This document shows, piece by piece, positions 26,696-34,617 of a stretch of 64,000 nt of DNA. The stretch spans positions 1 through 64,000 of the forward strand of contig JAGFIQ010000039.1 of NCBI GenBank assembly GCA_024103495.1, in the 5' to 3' direction. Numbering within the stretch: the first letter of the stretch is position 1; the number at the start of each line of letters is the position of its first letter. The notes beneath the pieces were generated by a model, which saw only the letters and a list, made by a program, of their open reading frames with translations, ran no database searches and was not told the origin of the DNA. This stretch comes from Aridibacter famidurans (GTDB lineage Bacteria; Acidobacteriota; Blastocatellia; Pyrinomonadales; Pyrinomonadaceae). The position numbers were made by a program, and so were the translations under genes.

Positions 26696-27862
26696 ATGAC
26701 GAATTACGAAGGATTCATCGCCGAAAGAATTCGGCGCGTGCCGGTTTCCGGTCTCCACAGCTTTTTCGGGATCGCTGCGTCAATGCCCGACGTGATCTCG
26801 CTTGGTGTGGGAGAGCCTGATTTCCCGACACCCGCTCCCATTGCGAAAGCCGGATTCGACGCGATCAGCGGCCGCGCCGTCGGATACACAGCCAATGCCG
26901 GATTGCCCGAGCTCCGGCAGGCGATCGCCGACCATCTGGAAAAGCTTTACGGCGTCAGCTATGACCCGGATACCGAGGTGCTCGTGACCGTGGGGGTGAG
27001 CGAGGGATTCAAGTGCGTTTTTACGGCGGTTTGCGAGGAAGGCGACGAGATCATCGTCCCCCATCCTTGCTTTGTGGCGTATGAGCCGGAGATAGTATTT
27101 GCGGGCGGCGTGCCGGTTCCCGTCGTGACACGGCGGGAGAACTCGTTCGAACCGCTGGCGGAGGACATCGAAGGAGCGGTAACCGAACGCACAAAGGCGA
27201 TCTTCGTCGGATTCCCCAACAACCCGACGGGCGCCGTCCTGACCCGCGAGAACGCAACGGAGATCGCCCGCGTCGCCGACAAGCACGATCTGATCGTGAT
27301 CTCCGACGAGATCTACGACCGGCTCGTTTACGGGACCGAACACGTGTGCTTCCCCGCGCTTCCCGAAATGCGCGATCGTACGGTCCTGATGGGCGGGTTT
27401 TCAAAGGACTACGCAATGACCGGATGGCGGGTCGGATACATCTGCGCCAATGCGGAACTTCTGAAGGCATTTTCGAAAGTGCATCAGTACGCGGTGATGT
27501 CGGCGCCGACGATCTCGCAGTATGCCGCGTTGGCGGCGCTGGAGATCGGCGAGCCGTTTGTTCAGGAAATGCTCGCCGAATACGATCGCCGAAGAATGAT
27601 GGTAGTCTCGTCGCTGAACGAGATGGGGCTCGACTGTTTCGAGCCGAAAGGCGCGTTCTACGCGTTTCCTTCGGTCGCTTCGACCGGGCTGAGCGGCGAC
27701 GAGTTCGCGAACCGACTGCTCTTTGAGGAACGGGTCGCGGTCGTTCCGGGAGGCAGTTTCGGTTCGGGCGGCGAAGAACACGTTCGGATCGCCTACTGCA
27801 AATCGTACGAAGAGATAGAAACGGCGCTTGAAAGGATTCGTTCGTTCCTGAACCGGATCTGA
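26696..27862 (+). CDS. PLP-dependent class I/II aminotransferase
   Basis: A 388-aa fold-type I aminotransferase. Visible active-site features: the N-terminal GVGEPDFPTP, NNPTG at 175-179, SDEIYDRL (D204, Y207), and the PLP lysine K237 in GGFSKDYAMTGWRVGY; the substrate-carboxylate Arg is in EHVRIAYC near the end. Closest flavour is aspartate/aromatic aminotransferase (AspB/PatA-like). It transfers an amino group from an amino acid to a 2-oxo acid; donor specificity is not readable. The next gene, a CrtI-like desaturase, begins 24 nt after its stop, so they may be co-transcribed. Confidence 0.9.
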   Translation: MTNYEGFIAERIRRVPVSGLHSFFGIAASMPDVISLGVGEPDFPTPAPIAKAGFDAISGRAVGYTANAGLPELRQAIADHLEKLYGVSYDPDTEVLVTVGVSEGFKCVFTAVCEEGDEIIVPHPCFVAYEPEIVFAGGVPVPVVTRRENSFEPLAEDIEGAVTERTKAIFVGFPNNPTGAVLTRENATEIARVADKHDLIVISDEIYDRLVYGTEHVCFPALPEMRDRTVLMGGFSKDYAMTGWRVGYICANAELLKAFSKVHQYAVMSAPTISQYAALAALEIGEPFVQEMLAEYDRRRMMVVSSLNEMGLDCFEPKGAFYAFPSVASTGLSGDEFANRLLFEERVAVVPGGSFGSGGEEHVRIAYCKSYEEIETALERIRSFLNRI

Positions 27863-27885
27863 ACACAGGGCCGGTAAACTCACAA

Positions 27886-29355
27886 GTGAAGAAGGTTGTC
27901 GTGATCGGAGCGGGGCTCGGCGGACTGTCCGCCGCCTGCCGTCTTGCGCGCGACGGGAACCGGGTCACCGTCGTGGAAAAGAACTCCGGGCCGGGCGGCA
28001 AGGTCAACCGTGTGACGGCCAGTGGCTTCAGTTTCGACACCGGTGCGTCCCTGGTGACGATGAAGCACGTGTTCGAAGATCTCTTCGAATACTGCGGTGA
28101 AGATCTCGCCGACCATCTCGAATTCGTGCCTCTCGACCCGATCTGCCGGTACTTCTGGAAAGACGGCACGACGCTCGACACCTCGACCGACATCAGGCGG
28201 ACGGAGACCGCGATCGCCTCGTTCGCTCCGGAAGATGCGCGGGCGCTCGCGGGTTATCTGGAGGCTTCGAAAAAGAAGTATGAGATTGCCGAGCGGACAT
28301 TTCTTTCAAGGAGCCTGAACGATCTTCCGAGACTCCTGACGCCTTCAAACGTCCCCGACCTTTTCAGGATCTCGTCGACCCGAACGCTCGATTCGTATAA
28401 CTCCAAATACTTCAGTTCAAAAAAGATACGGCAGCTGTTCGACCGCTACGCCACCTACAATGGTTCTTCGCCGTACGAGTCGCCGGCGACATTCGCTCTG
28501 ATCCCGCATGTCGAATTCGGTCTGGGTGCCTGGTACCCGAAAGGCGGGATCTACGGGATTCCGACCGAGATCGAGGCGCTCGCCCGCCGTGCGGGCGTCG
28601 AATTTCGCTATTCGGAGCCTGTTGAAGAGATCGTGATCGAAAATGGACGGGTCTCCGGGGTCAGGACCGCGGAACGTCTCCTCGATGCGGACGCGGTCGT
28701 TGCGAACTCGGACGCAGTCGATACCTGTCGCCGGCTGATCCCCGGAAATCACAGGCAGAGGTACTCGGACGCCAAACTCGACACGATCGAGCCTTCGTGC
28801 GGCGGATTCGTGATCCTGCTGGGAGTCCGCAGAAAGTTCGAAGAGCTAGCGCACCACAACATATTCTTCTCAGAGGACTACCGGGCCGAGTTCGAGGCGA
28901 TCTTCGGGACTCTGACAGTGCCGGACGACCCCACGATCTACGTATGCGCGACGTCGAGAACCGATGCTACGCAGGCTCCCGATGGATGCGAGAACCTCTT
29001 CATACTTCTGAACGCGCCTTACACGGGAGTCGTGGACTGGGAAGCGGAAAAGGAAGTGCTCGCCGAAAGGGTCATCGGGATGCTCGAATCGTTCGGTCTT
29101 GAAGGCCTTCGAGAATCGGCGGTCTACAGGGAAACGATCACGCCGGCGGATTTCGAGAAAAGGTACCGCGCGAACAGAGGTTCGATCTATGGTGTTTCGT
29201 CGAACGGCATCCTTTCCGCGTTTATGAGGTTCCCGAACAAGTCCCGGGAGATAGAAGGGCTCTATTTTGCAGGCGGAACGACACATCCGGGAGGCGGGAT
29301 GCCTTTGGTGCTGTTATCGGGAAAGATGGCGGCGGAGATGATTGGGAAGGACTGA
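27886..29355 (+). CDS. crtI: CrtI-family carotenoid desaturase/oxidase
   Basis: A 489-aa flavoprotein with a GTG start. The dinucleotide-binding motif GAGLGG (8-13) is followed by VEKNSGPGGKVNRVTASGFS, and the CrtI C-terminal signature LYFAGGTTHPGGGMPLVLLS is at the end. This is the phytoene desaturase (CrtI/CrtN/CrtD) family, which introduces double bonds into C30/C40 carotenoids. Specific step uncertain; CrtD-type desaturation or a diapolycopene oxidase are alternatives. No other carotenoid gene (crtB, crtE) is in this window. Confidence 0.82.
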   Translation: MKKVVVIGAGLGGLSAACRLARDGNRVTVVEKNSGPGGKVNRVTASGFSFDTGASLVTMKHVFEDLFEYCGEDLADHLEFVPLDPICRYFWKDGTTLDTSTDIRRTETAIASFAPEDARALAGYLEASKKKYEIAERTFLSRSLNDLPRLLTPSNVPDLFRISSTRTLDSYNSKYFSSKKIRQLFDRYATYNGSSPYESPATFALIPHVEFGLGAWYPKGGIYGIPTEIEALARRAGVEFRYSEPVEEIVIENGRVSGVRTAERLLDADAVVANSDAVDTCRRLIPGNHRQRYSDAKLDTIEPSCGGFVILLGVRRKFEELAHHNIFFSEDYRAEFEAIFGTLTVPDDPTIYVCATSRTDATQAPDGCENLFILLNAPYTGVVDWEAEKEVLAERVIGMLESFGLEGLRESAVYRETITPADFEKRYRANRGSIYGVSSNGILSAFMRFPNKSREIEGLYFAGGTTHPGGGMPLVLLSGKMAAEMIGKD

Positions 29356-29359
29356 GCCT

Positions 29360-29628
29360 GGACCGCGGGCGTCCCCGCCCGCGTTGCTCTTCGACTTAAG
29401 ACCTTGGACCGCGGGCGTCCCCGCCCGCACAACCTTTCCCGCTAGGGCCGCTGCCGTCCCCTCCCGCGTTGCTCTTCCACTTAAGACCTTGGACCGCCGC
29501 CGTCCCCGCCCGAATCTTGTTCAAATACGGAATCCGGATCAAGGAATCATTTGACTTCCATTTCGCTCCCCCGCAAAATATCGGAGCCGCTCCCACGGCG
29601 AAATGACTAAACAAGGCAGGACATCAGA
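29360..29628. repeat. REP palindromes, left flank of the RAYT gene
   Basis: Four REP units: 29360-29382 and 29406-29428 (GGACCGCGGGCGTCCCCGCC plus CGC), a degenerate one at 29446-29467, and 29491-29512. Units are spaced by a conserved GTTGCTCTTC(G/C)ACTTAAGACC. The last ~60 bp before the transposase ATG (GGCGAAATGACTAAACAAGG) match the module at 88-118. Confidence 0.85.
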
Positions 29629-30255
29629 ATGAACCGTTTACCTCACCAGGACGGTCCCAAAGGATGGCACCGTCGCGGCTATCTTCCGCACTTTGATGGA
29701 GAATGGACTGCACAGTTCATTACCTTCAATCTAGCAGACGCAGTTCCGAAAAGACTTCTCGACCGGTGGCGAGTCGAACTCCCCAGACAGAGAACCGATA
29801 AAGAGTTTCTGAAACTGTACCGAAGATTAGAAAGGGCATTAGATCGCGGATCCGGAGAATGTTATCTGCGCGATCCCAAGATCGCCCAGACAGTGGAACG
29901 GACACTTCAGTTTTATCACGGTAAGAAATACTCATTGCTTAACTGGGTGGTTATGCCAAACCACATACATATGCTAATTGTGCCGATGCTGAATACATCC
30001 GTGTCGACAATCATGAGGTTGGTGAAAACTTTTAGCGCAAAGGAGGCAAATCGAATTCTCGGGAGAAGTGGCCGATTCTGGAACGAGGATTACTTCGACA
30101 GGTATATAAGAAACGAGAGACACCACAATCGGGTAGTGCAGTACATTGAGATGAACCCGGTCAAGGCAAAACTCTGTGAACGTCCAGAGGACTGGCCGTA
30201 CGGAAGCGCTCGATTTCGAACTGAAATCGAGGAGTCCGGAGAGTTGCTCTGGTAG
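29629..30255 (+). CDS. REP-associated tyrosine transposase (RAYT, Y1/HUH)
   Basis: A 208-aa IS200/IS605-related Y1 transposase-like protein. The HUH metal motif is NHIHML (H112, H114) after LLNWVVMP, and the catalytic tyrosine is probably Y172 in VVQYIEMNPVKA, followed by the typical DWPYGSARF end. It is flanked by REP palindromes, four on the left and three on the right in opposite orientation, as expected for a RAYT that nicks REP/BIME hairpins. It therefore is probably a domesticated single-copy transposase responsible for REP spread. Confidence 0.9.
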   Translation: MNRLPHQDGPKGWHRRGYLPHFDGEWTAQFITFNLADAVPKRLLDRWRVELPRQRTDKEFLKLYRRLERALDRGSGECYLRDPKIAQTVERTLQFYHGKKYSLLNWVVMPNHIHMLIVPMLNTSVSTIMRLVKTFSAKEANRILGRSGRFWNEDYFDRYIRNERHHNRVVQYIEMNPVKAKLCERPEDWPYGSARFRTEIEESGELLW

Positions 30256-30298
30256 CGGAACACCTTTCCGTATTGAAGCCGACGGTACTAGGCAAAAG

Positions 30299-30418
30299 AG
30301 ATGATGCGGGCGGGGACGCTCCGGTCCAGACAGTCGTTCGGTCCAAGAAGATGCGGGCGGGGACGCCCGTGGTTCAAGGGTTCGCAAGAGGCGGGCGGGG
30401 ACGCTCGCGGTCCAAGGC
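30299..30418. repeat. REP palindromes, right flank of the RAYT gene
   Basis: Three REP units in reverse orientation relative to the left flank: 30305-30328, 30353-30375 and 30391-30413 (GCGGGCGGGGACGC core). The last one abuts the stop codon of the helicase gene, so the helicase 3' end adjoins the REP array. Confidence 0.85.
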
Positions 30419-32527
30419 TCAGTTCAAATACCCTTTCTCCCCGGTCGCAACCGGGTCGTCGAAGTGCGATGTGTCCTCCTCAAGGTCCCAGATCTCGTAC
30501 ATCGCAGGAGGGACCTCGAGAACGAACCGGGAGGGCTTCTGGACTACCGTCTGGCGGTTGTAGTCGAAGATCATCAGCGGGTATGTAATGTACAGCTCGT
30601 CCTTCGCGCGCGTCAGTGCGACGTACCAGAGCCGCCGCTCTTCTTCCTCCGAATCCGGCTCGTTGAGGCTTTTGGGGCTCGGAAATTTTCCTTCCGCCGC
30701 CCAGATCAGGAACACGGCCTTCCATTCGAGGCCTTTTGCCTGGTGAATGCTCGAAAGTGTCAGGAGTTCATCTTCTTCGCCGCCTGAAACAACGTCTTCT
30801 GCCGTGAGCCCTGTAGGCGAACCGAAGCGTTCGGTCGAGATCAGAGCGAGCTCGGACAGAAACTCGTCCGTAGATGTGTACTTCGAGGCATAGATCGCCA
30901 ACTGGCGTATGTCCTCGAGCCTCGCCTCGGCGTTCTCGTAGGTCGCCTTCAGGTGTTCCTCGTAAACGCGTTCGAGGATCATCTCTATCTGTTTGCCCGG
31001 CTTGTTCCGGTTCGCGTCGTCGGTCAGGTCCTCCAGCAGTTCGACAAATTCAGACCACGCCCGCTTGTTGCGAGGCCGGACCGAGGCGGGAAAAGCGCCG
31101 CGCTCTTCTATGGAGGGATCCTTCAGCGCAAGTGCTTCCGAGCGGATCATCGCGTGCGGCTCCTCACGGACAGCGACCGCCTCGAAGATCTTGTGCGCGG
31201 TTACCTTGCCGATGCCCGGCATCATCATCAGGATTCGCTTCCACGCGAGTTCGTCCCTCGGGTTCACAACGATCTTCAGGAACGAGATCACGTCTTTCAG
31301 GTGAGCCTGCTCGAAGAATCTGACGCCCGACTGAACCCGATACGGAATGTTCCGCTTTGTAAGTTCCAGTTGAAGCTCGAGCGCGTGGTAATGCGAGCGG
31401 TAAAGGACCGCGATCTCCTCGAGCGAAATGCCCTCGTCCCGGAGTTCGAGGATCCTGGACGCGACGAACGCTGACTGCTGGTCGATATCCGAGCAGGGCA
31501 CAAGAGCCGGATTGAACTCCGAAGGCTTGCGCACCGCCGTAAGGTTCTTCTGGAACTGTCTCTTGTTGTTCGCTATCGAGACGTTCGCGAGTGCCAGTAT
31601 CTCCGGCGTCGACCGGTAATTCGTCTCAAGCCGGAACTCGCGGGCTCCCGGGTAGCGGTCGGCGAACTCGTAAATGTTCGAGAACTCCGCGCCGCGCCAC
31701 GCGAAAATGCTCTGTGCGTCGTCGCCGACGACCATCACGTTCTTGTGCTTCACGGCCAGCAGGTCGATGATCTCCGCCTGCAGCTTGTTCGTGTCCTGGT
31801 ATTCGTCGACGAGGATGTGCTCGAACTGCGTCGCGTAAAGGTCGCCGATCTCCGGCTTCTCGATCAGGAGCCGCTTCCAGTTCAGAAGCAGGTCGTCGTA
31901 GTCCATCGCGTTCCGCCGCCGCTTACGCTCGGAATAATTGAAATCGACGCGTTTGATCTGCTGGGTCAGCATTTCGAAGTACGGATACTTTCGGACAACA
32001 ACATCCTCGATCGGACGGTCGGTGTTCGAGGCGTAGGAAATGATGTCCTGGATGACCTTTGATTTCGGGAAACGCTTCTTGCTCGTGTCGATCGCCGAAT
32101 CCTCGATCGCGAGGTCGACGTAAGTGCGCGCGTCTTCCGAATCCAGGATCGTGTAGTTCGAGTCGTAGCCGATCGAAACTGCGTGCCTTCTGAGGATGAG
32201 ATTGGCGACCCTGTGAAACGTCCCGCCCCACACCCGATGGACGTTCTGGGTCCCGGTCAGAGCCTCGACGCGGCCGAGCATCTCCCGCGCCGCGCGATTG
32301 GTGAACGTCGCAAGCAGTATCTTGTCGGGCGAAACTCCCTGTTCAAGCAGATACGCCACCCGGTAGGTGATCGTGCGCGTCTTGCCCGATCCGGCGCCTG
32401 CGATCACGAGCACCGGCCCCGGTTTGGAGGTCACGACACGGAACTGCTCCTCGTTCAGCTCCGAGCGATACCGGGTCAGCTTTTCCGGCAGACCGCTTCG
32501 GTCCCGCTTGATGACGTATTTCTTCAT
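30419..32527 (-). CDS. UvrD/PcrA-family SF1 DNA helicase
   Basis: A 702-aa superfamily 1A helicase. Motif I GAGSGKT (44-50), motif II VDEYQDTN, motif III GDDAQSIFAWRG, motif IV RLETNYRST, motif V/VI SSIHQAKGLEWKAVFL and LWYVALTRAKDEL are all present, so ATPase and translocase functions should be intact. It unwinds DNA 3'-5' in repair or replication-fork processing. Length matches the PcrA/UvrD core. It is divergent from the aldehyde dehydrogenase operon. The last residues run into the REP array. Confidence 0.93.
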   Translation of the reverse strand: MKKYVIKRDRSGLPEKLTRYRSELNEEQFRVVTSKPGPVLVIAGAGSGKTRTITYRVAYLLEQGVSPDKILLATFTNRAAREMLGRVEALTGTQNVHRVWGGTFHRVANLILRRHAVSIGYDSNYTILDSEDARTYVDLAIEDSAIDTSKKRFPKSKVIQDIISYASNTDRPIEDVVVRKYPYFEMLTQQIKRVDFNYSERKRRRNAMDYDDLLLNWKRLLIEKPEIGDLYATQFEHILVDEYQDTNKLQAEIIDLLAVKHKNVMVVGDDAQSIFAWRGAEFSNIYEFADRYPGAREFRLETNYRSTPEILALANVSIANNKRQFQKNLTAVRKPSEFNPALVPCSDIDQQSAFVASRILELRDEGISLEEIAVLYRSHYHALELQLELTKRNIPYRVQSGVRFFEQAHLKDVISFLKIVVNPRDELAWKRILMMMPGIGKVTAHKIFEAVAVREEPHAMIRSEALALKDPSIEERGAFPASVRPRNKRAWSEFVELLEDLTDDANRNKPGKQIEMILERVYEEHLKATYENAEARLEDIRQLAIYASKYTSTDEFLSELALISTERFGSPTGLTAEDVVSGGEEDELLTLSSIHQAKGLEWKAVFLIWAAEGKFPSPKSLNEPDSEEEERRLWYVALTRAKDELYITYPLMIFDYNRQTVVQKPSRFVLEVPPAMYEIWDLEEDTSHFDDPVATGEKGYLN

Positions 32528-32592
32528 TTTGTGTGCACCATTCTAGCACCGCCGCGCGGGTCGTCTCAGCGTGCAGCCCGCGATTGAAACTG

Positions 32593-32621
32593 TTGAGTCC
32601 CGCGCCCGTAGAATATATAGT
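32593..32621 (+). promoter_or_regulatory. Candidate sigma-70 promoter of the molybdoenzyme operon
   Basis: TTGAGT (32593-32598) and TATAGT (32616-32621) are separated by 17 nt. It lies in the divergent spacer, 89 nt before the start of the iron-sulfur subunit gene. Confidence 0.55.
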
Positions 32622-32709
32622 CGTATCCACAACAACACATCAGCGGCGGCGAACCCCGCCGCTTTCGCAAATCGGGTTTGATTTCCAGCATAGTTCCGGG
32701 AGGTACCGA

Positions 32710-33516
32710 ATGACCGATCATTTCGAGGATCTGCACGAAGCCGAAGAGCTGACCGCGGATGAGGAGAAACTGCTTGACGAGCTTGGGCTTGAAGGCGAAT
32801 CCAGGCGGCGGTTCCTAGGCCAGGTCGGCGCGGCGGGATTCAGCGTGTTCGCGATGCAGCTTATCGCCGAGCGCCAGGCGCTTGCCGCGGGCGAGGTTCC
32901 GATCGAGCCCGCTGCCGAGAGGCTACCTTTGGAGAACTCCGTAAAGGTCGCTTTCAACGTCAACGGTGAAAAGCGATCGGTCACCGTGGACTCGAGAACG
33001 ACGCTCCTCGACACGCTTCGCGAACGCCTCGATCTGACGGGATCGAAAAAGGGCTGCGATCACGGCCAGTGCGGGGCCTGCACGGTTATCGCCGACGGCC
33101 GCCGCGTTCTTTCGTGCCTGACGCTCGCCGTCACCTGCGAAGGAAAGGACGTAACCACGATCGAAGGCCTCGCGAAAGGCGAAACGCTTCACCCGATGCA
33201 GGACGCGTTCGTCAAATACGACGCGTTCCAATGCGGCTACTGCACGCCGGGGCAGATCTGCTCAGCGGTGGCTCTTCTCGATGAGGCGAAGCGCGGCGAA
33301 GCAAGTTATGTCACCGAAACGACCGGAAACCGTTCGGCGAAACTCTCCGACGACGACATACGCGAGCGGATGTCGGGAAACATATGCCGCTGCGGCGCCT
33401 ACCCGAACATTCTCAAAGCGATAAAGGAGGTCCACAGGGGCGAAGAAACTGCCGCGACGTGGAACTTCGCGAAGCCGGGACTTCTGAAAAAGGAGGTTGG
33501 CGATGAGACCGTTTAA
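32710..33516 (+). CDS. paoA: Aldehyde dehydrogenase [2Fe-2S] subunit, Tat-exported
   Basis: A 268-aa small subunit of a xanthine-oxidase-family molybdoenzyme. The N-terminus has a Tat signal (SRRRFLG at 31-37 followed by a hydrophobic stretch), so the complex is periplasmic. The ferredoxin domain holds the first cluster ligands in GCDHGQCGACT and the second in the CGYCTPGQ and NICRCGAYPN segments. Electrons pass from the Mo site via these clusters to FAD. Same order as E. coli paoABC-D (yagT-yagS-yagR-yagQ). ATG 32710 is preceded by GGGAGGT. The 3' end overlaps the next gene by 14 bp. Confidence 0.92.
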   Translation: MTDHFEDLHEAEELTADEEKLLDELGLEGESRRRFLGQVGAAGFSVFAMQLIAERQALAAGEVPIEPAAERLPLENSVKVAFNVNGEKRSVTVDSRTTLLDTLRERLDLTGSKKGCDHGQCGACTVIADGRRVLSCLTLAVTCEGKDVTTIEGLAKGETLHPMQDAFVKYDAFQCGYCTPGQICSAVALLDEAKRGEASYVTETTGNRSAKLSDDDIRERMSGNICRCGAYPNILKAIKEVHRGEETAATWNFAKPGLLKKEVGDETV

Positions 33517-34483
33517 GTATCAGTCTGCGGCAACAGTCAAGGATGCGGTCGGTGCCGTCTCGAAGAGCGAGGGTTCTAAGTTCATCGCCGGAGGCACGAA
33601 CCTGGTCGACCTTATGAAGGAGGACGTCGAGCGGCCCGCGGCGCTGATCGACGTCAGCCGGATCGACCTGAAACAGGTCAGGTCCGAAGGGGACTCGGTC
33701 GTAATCGGGGCGATGGCGAAGAACACCGACACGGCGAATCATCCGCTTGTGCGTATGAACTTTCCTTTGCTGAGCCAGGCGATATTCGCGGGCGCTTCCG
33801 CCCAGATAAGGAACATGGCCACGAACGGCGGAAACCTTATGCAGAGGACGCGGTGCGTGTATTTCTACGACACCTCGATGCCGTGCAACAAGCGCGAGAG
33901 GGGTTCGGGTTGCGGCGCGAAGGAAGGCCTGAACCGTATGCACGCGATCTTCGGCTGGAGCGACGAATGCGTTGCCGTTCATCCTTCGGATATGTGCGTT
34001 GCTCTTGCGGCGCTCGACGCGGTCGTTAAGGTCGAGGGCCCGGAAGGCAAGACGCGCGACGTGCCTTTTTCGGCATTCCACAGGCTTCCGGGTGATGATC
34101 CTACACGCGACAATGAGTTGAAAAATGGCGAGCTGATCACCTCCATCACGATCCCGAAGAACAAATTCGCTGGAAATTCCTACTACCTGAAGGTTCGCGA
34201 CCGTGCGAGCTATGCGTTTGCACTGGTCTCGGTTGCGGCGGCTCTGGAGCTTGACGGCGAAAAGATCAAGGACGTTCGAATCGCCCTCGGGGGAGTGGCA
34301 CACAAGCCCTGGAGAGCCCGGAAGGCAGAGGATTATCTGAGAGGCAAGGCGCCCAAAACTGAAGAATTCGAGAAGGCGGCGAAGCTGGAACTTGCTGATG
34401 CCCGGGCTCTAGAGCACAACGCGTTCAAGGTCCCGCTCGCGGAAAGGGCGATCGTACGCGCCCTCCGCCAGGCTTCTCAATGA
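33503..34483 (+). CDS. paoB: Aldehyde dehydrogenase FAD-binding subunit
   Basis: A 326-aa FAD subunit (CO-dehydrogenase medium-subunit type). FIAGGTNLVDLM and NMATNGGNLMQRTRC bind FAD. The insertion with four Cys (C in QRTRC, MPCNK, GSGCG, and SDEC) corresponds to the [4Fe-4S] cluster typical of the PaoB subtype. ATG 33503 lies 6 nt after AGGAGG and inside the 3' end of paoA, indicating translational coupling. Confidence 0.92.
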   Translation: MRPFKYQSAATVKDAVGAVSKSEGSKFIAGGTNLVDLMKEDVERPAALIDVSRIDLKQVRSEGDSVVIGAMAKNTDTANHPLVRMNFPLLSQAIFAGASAQIRNMATNGGNLMQRTRCVYFYDTSMPCNKRERGSGCGAKEGLNRMHAIFGWSDECVAVHPSDMCVALAALDAVVKVEGPEGKTRDVPFSAFHRLPGDDPTRDNELKNGELITSITIPKNKFAGNSYYLKVRDRASYAFALVSVAAALELDGEKIKDVRIALGGVAHKPWRARKAEDYLRGKAPKTEEFEKAAKLELADARALEHNAFKVPLAERAIVRALRQASQ

Positions 34484-34617
34484 CCAATGTTCAGCTATCA
34501 ACGATCAATGGCGAATGAGCTGTCGCGATCCCGGTTTCGGAGAAGCGGTTTGGACGTAGAGTTGTTTGGTGTAGCCGACAAGCATTGATCGGGCATCGTT
34601 GCCCACTGACAATTGAC
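34484..34617. repeat. CAATGACCAATG words inside the pao operon
   Basis: The spacer between paoB and paoC contains TCAATGACCAATG, CAACGATCAATGG and GACAATTGACATG words, ending at the paoC start codon. It is unusual for an operon joined by overlaps elsewhere. Confidence 0.7.
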
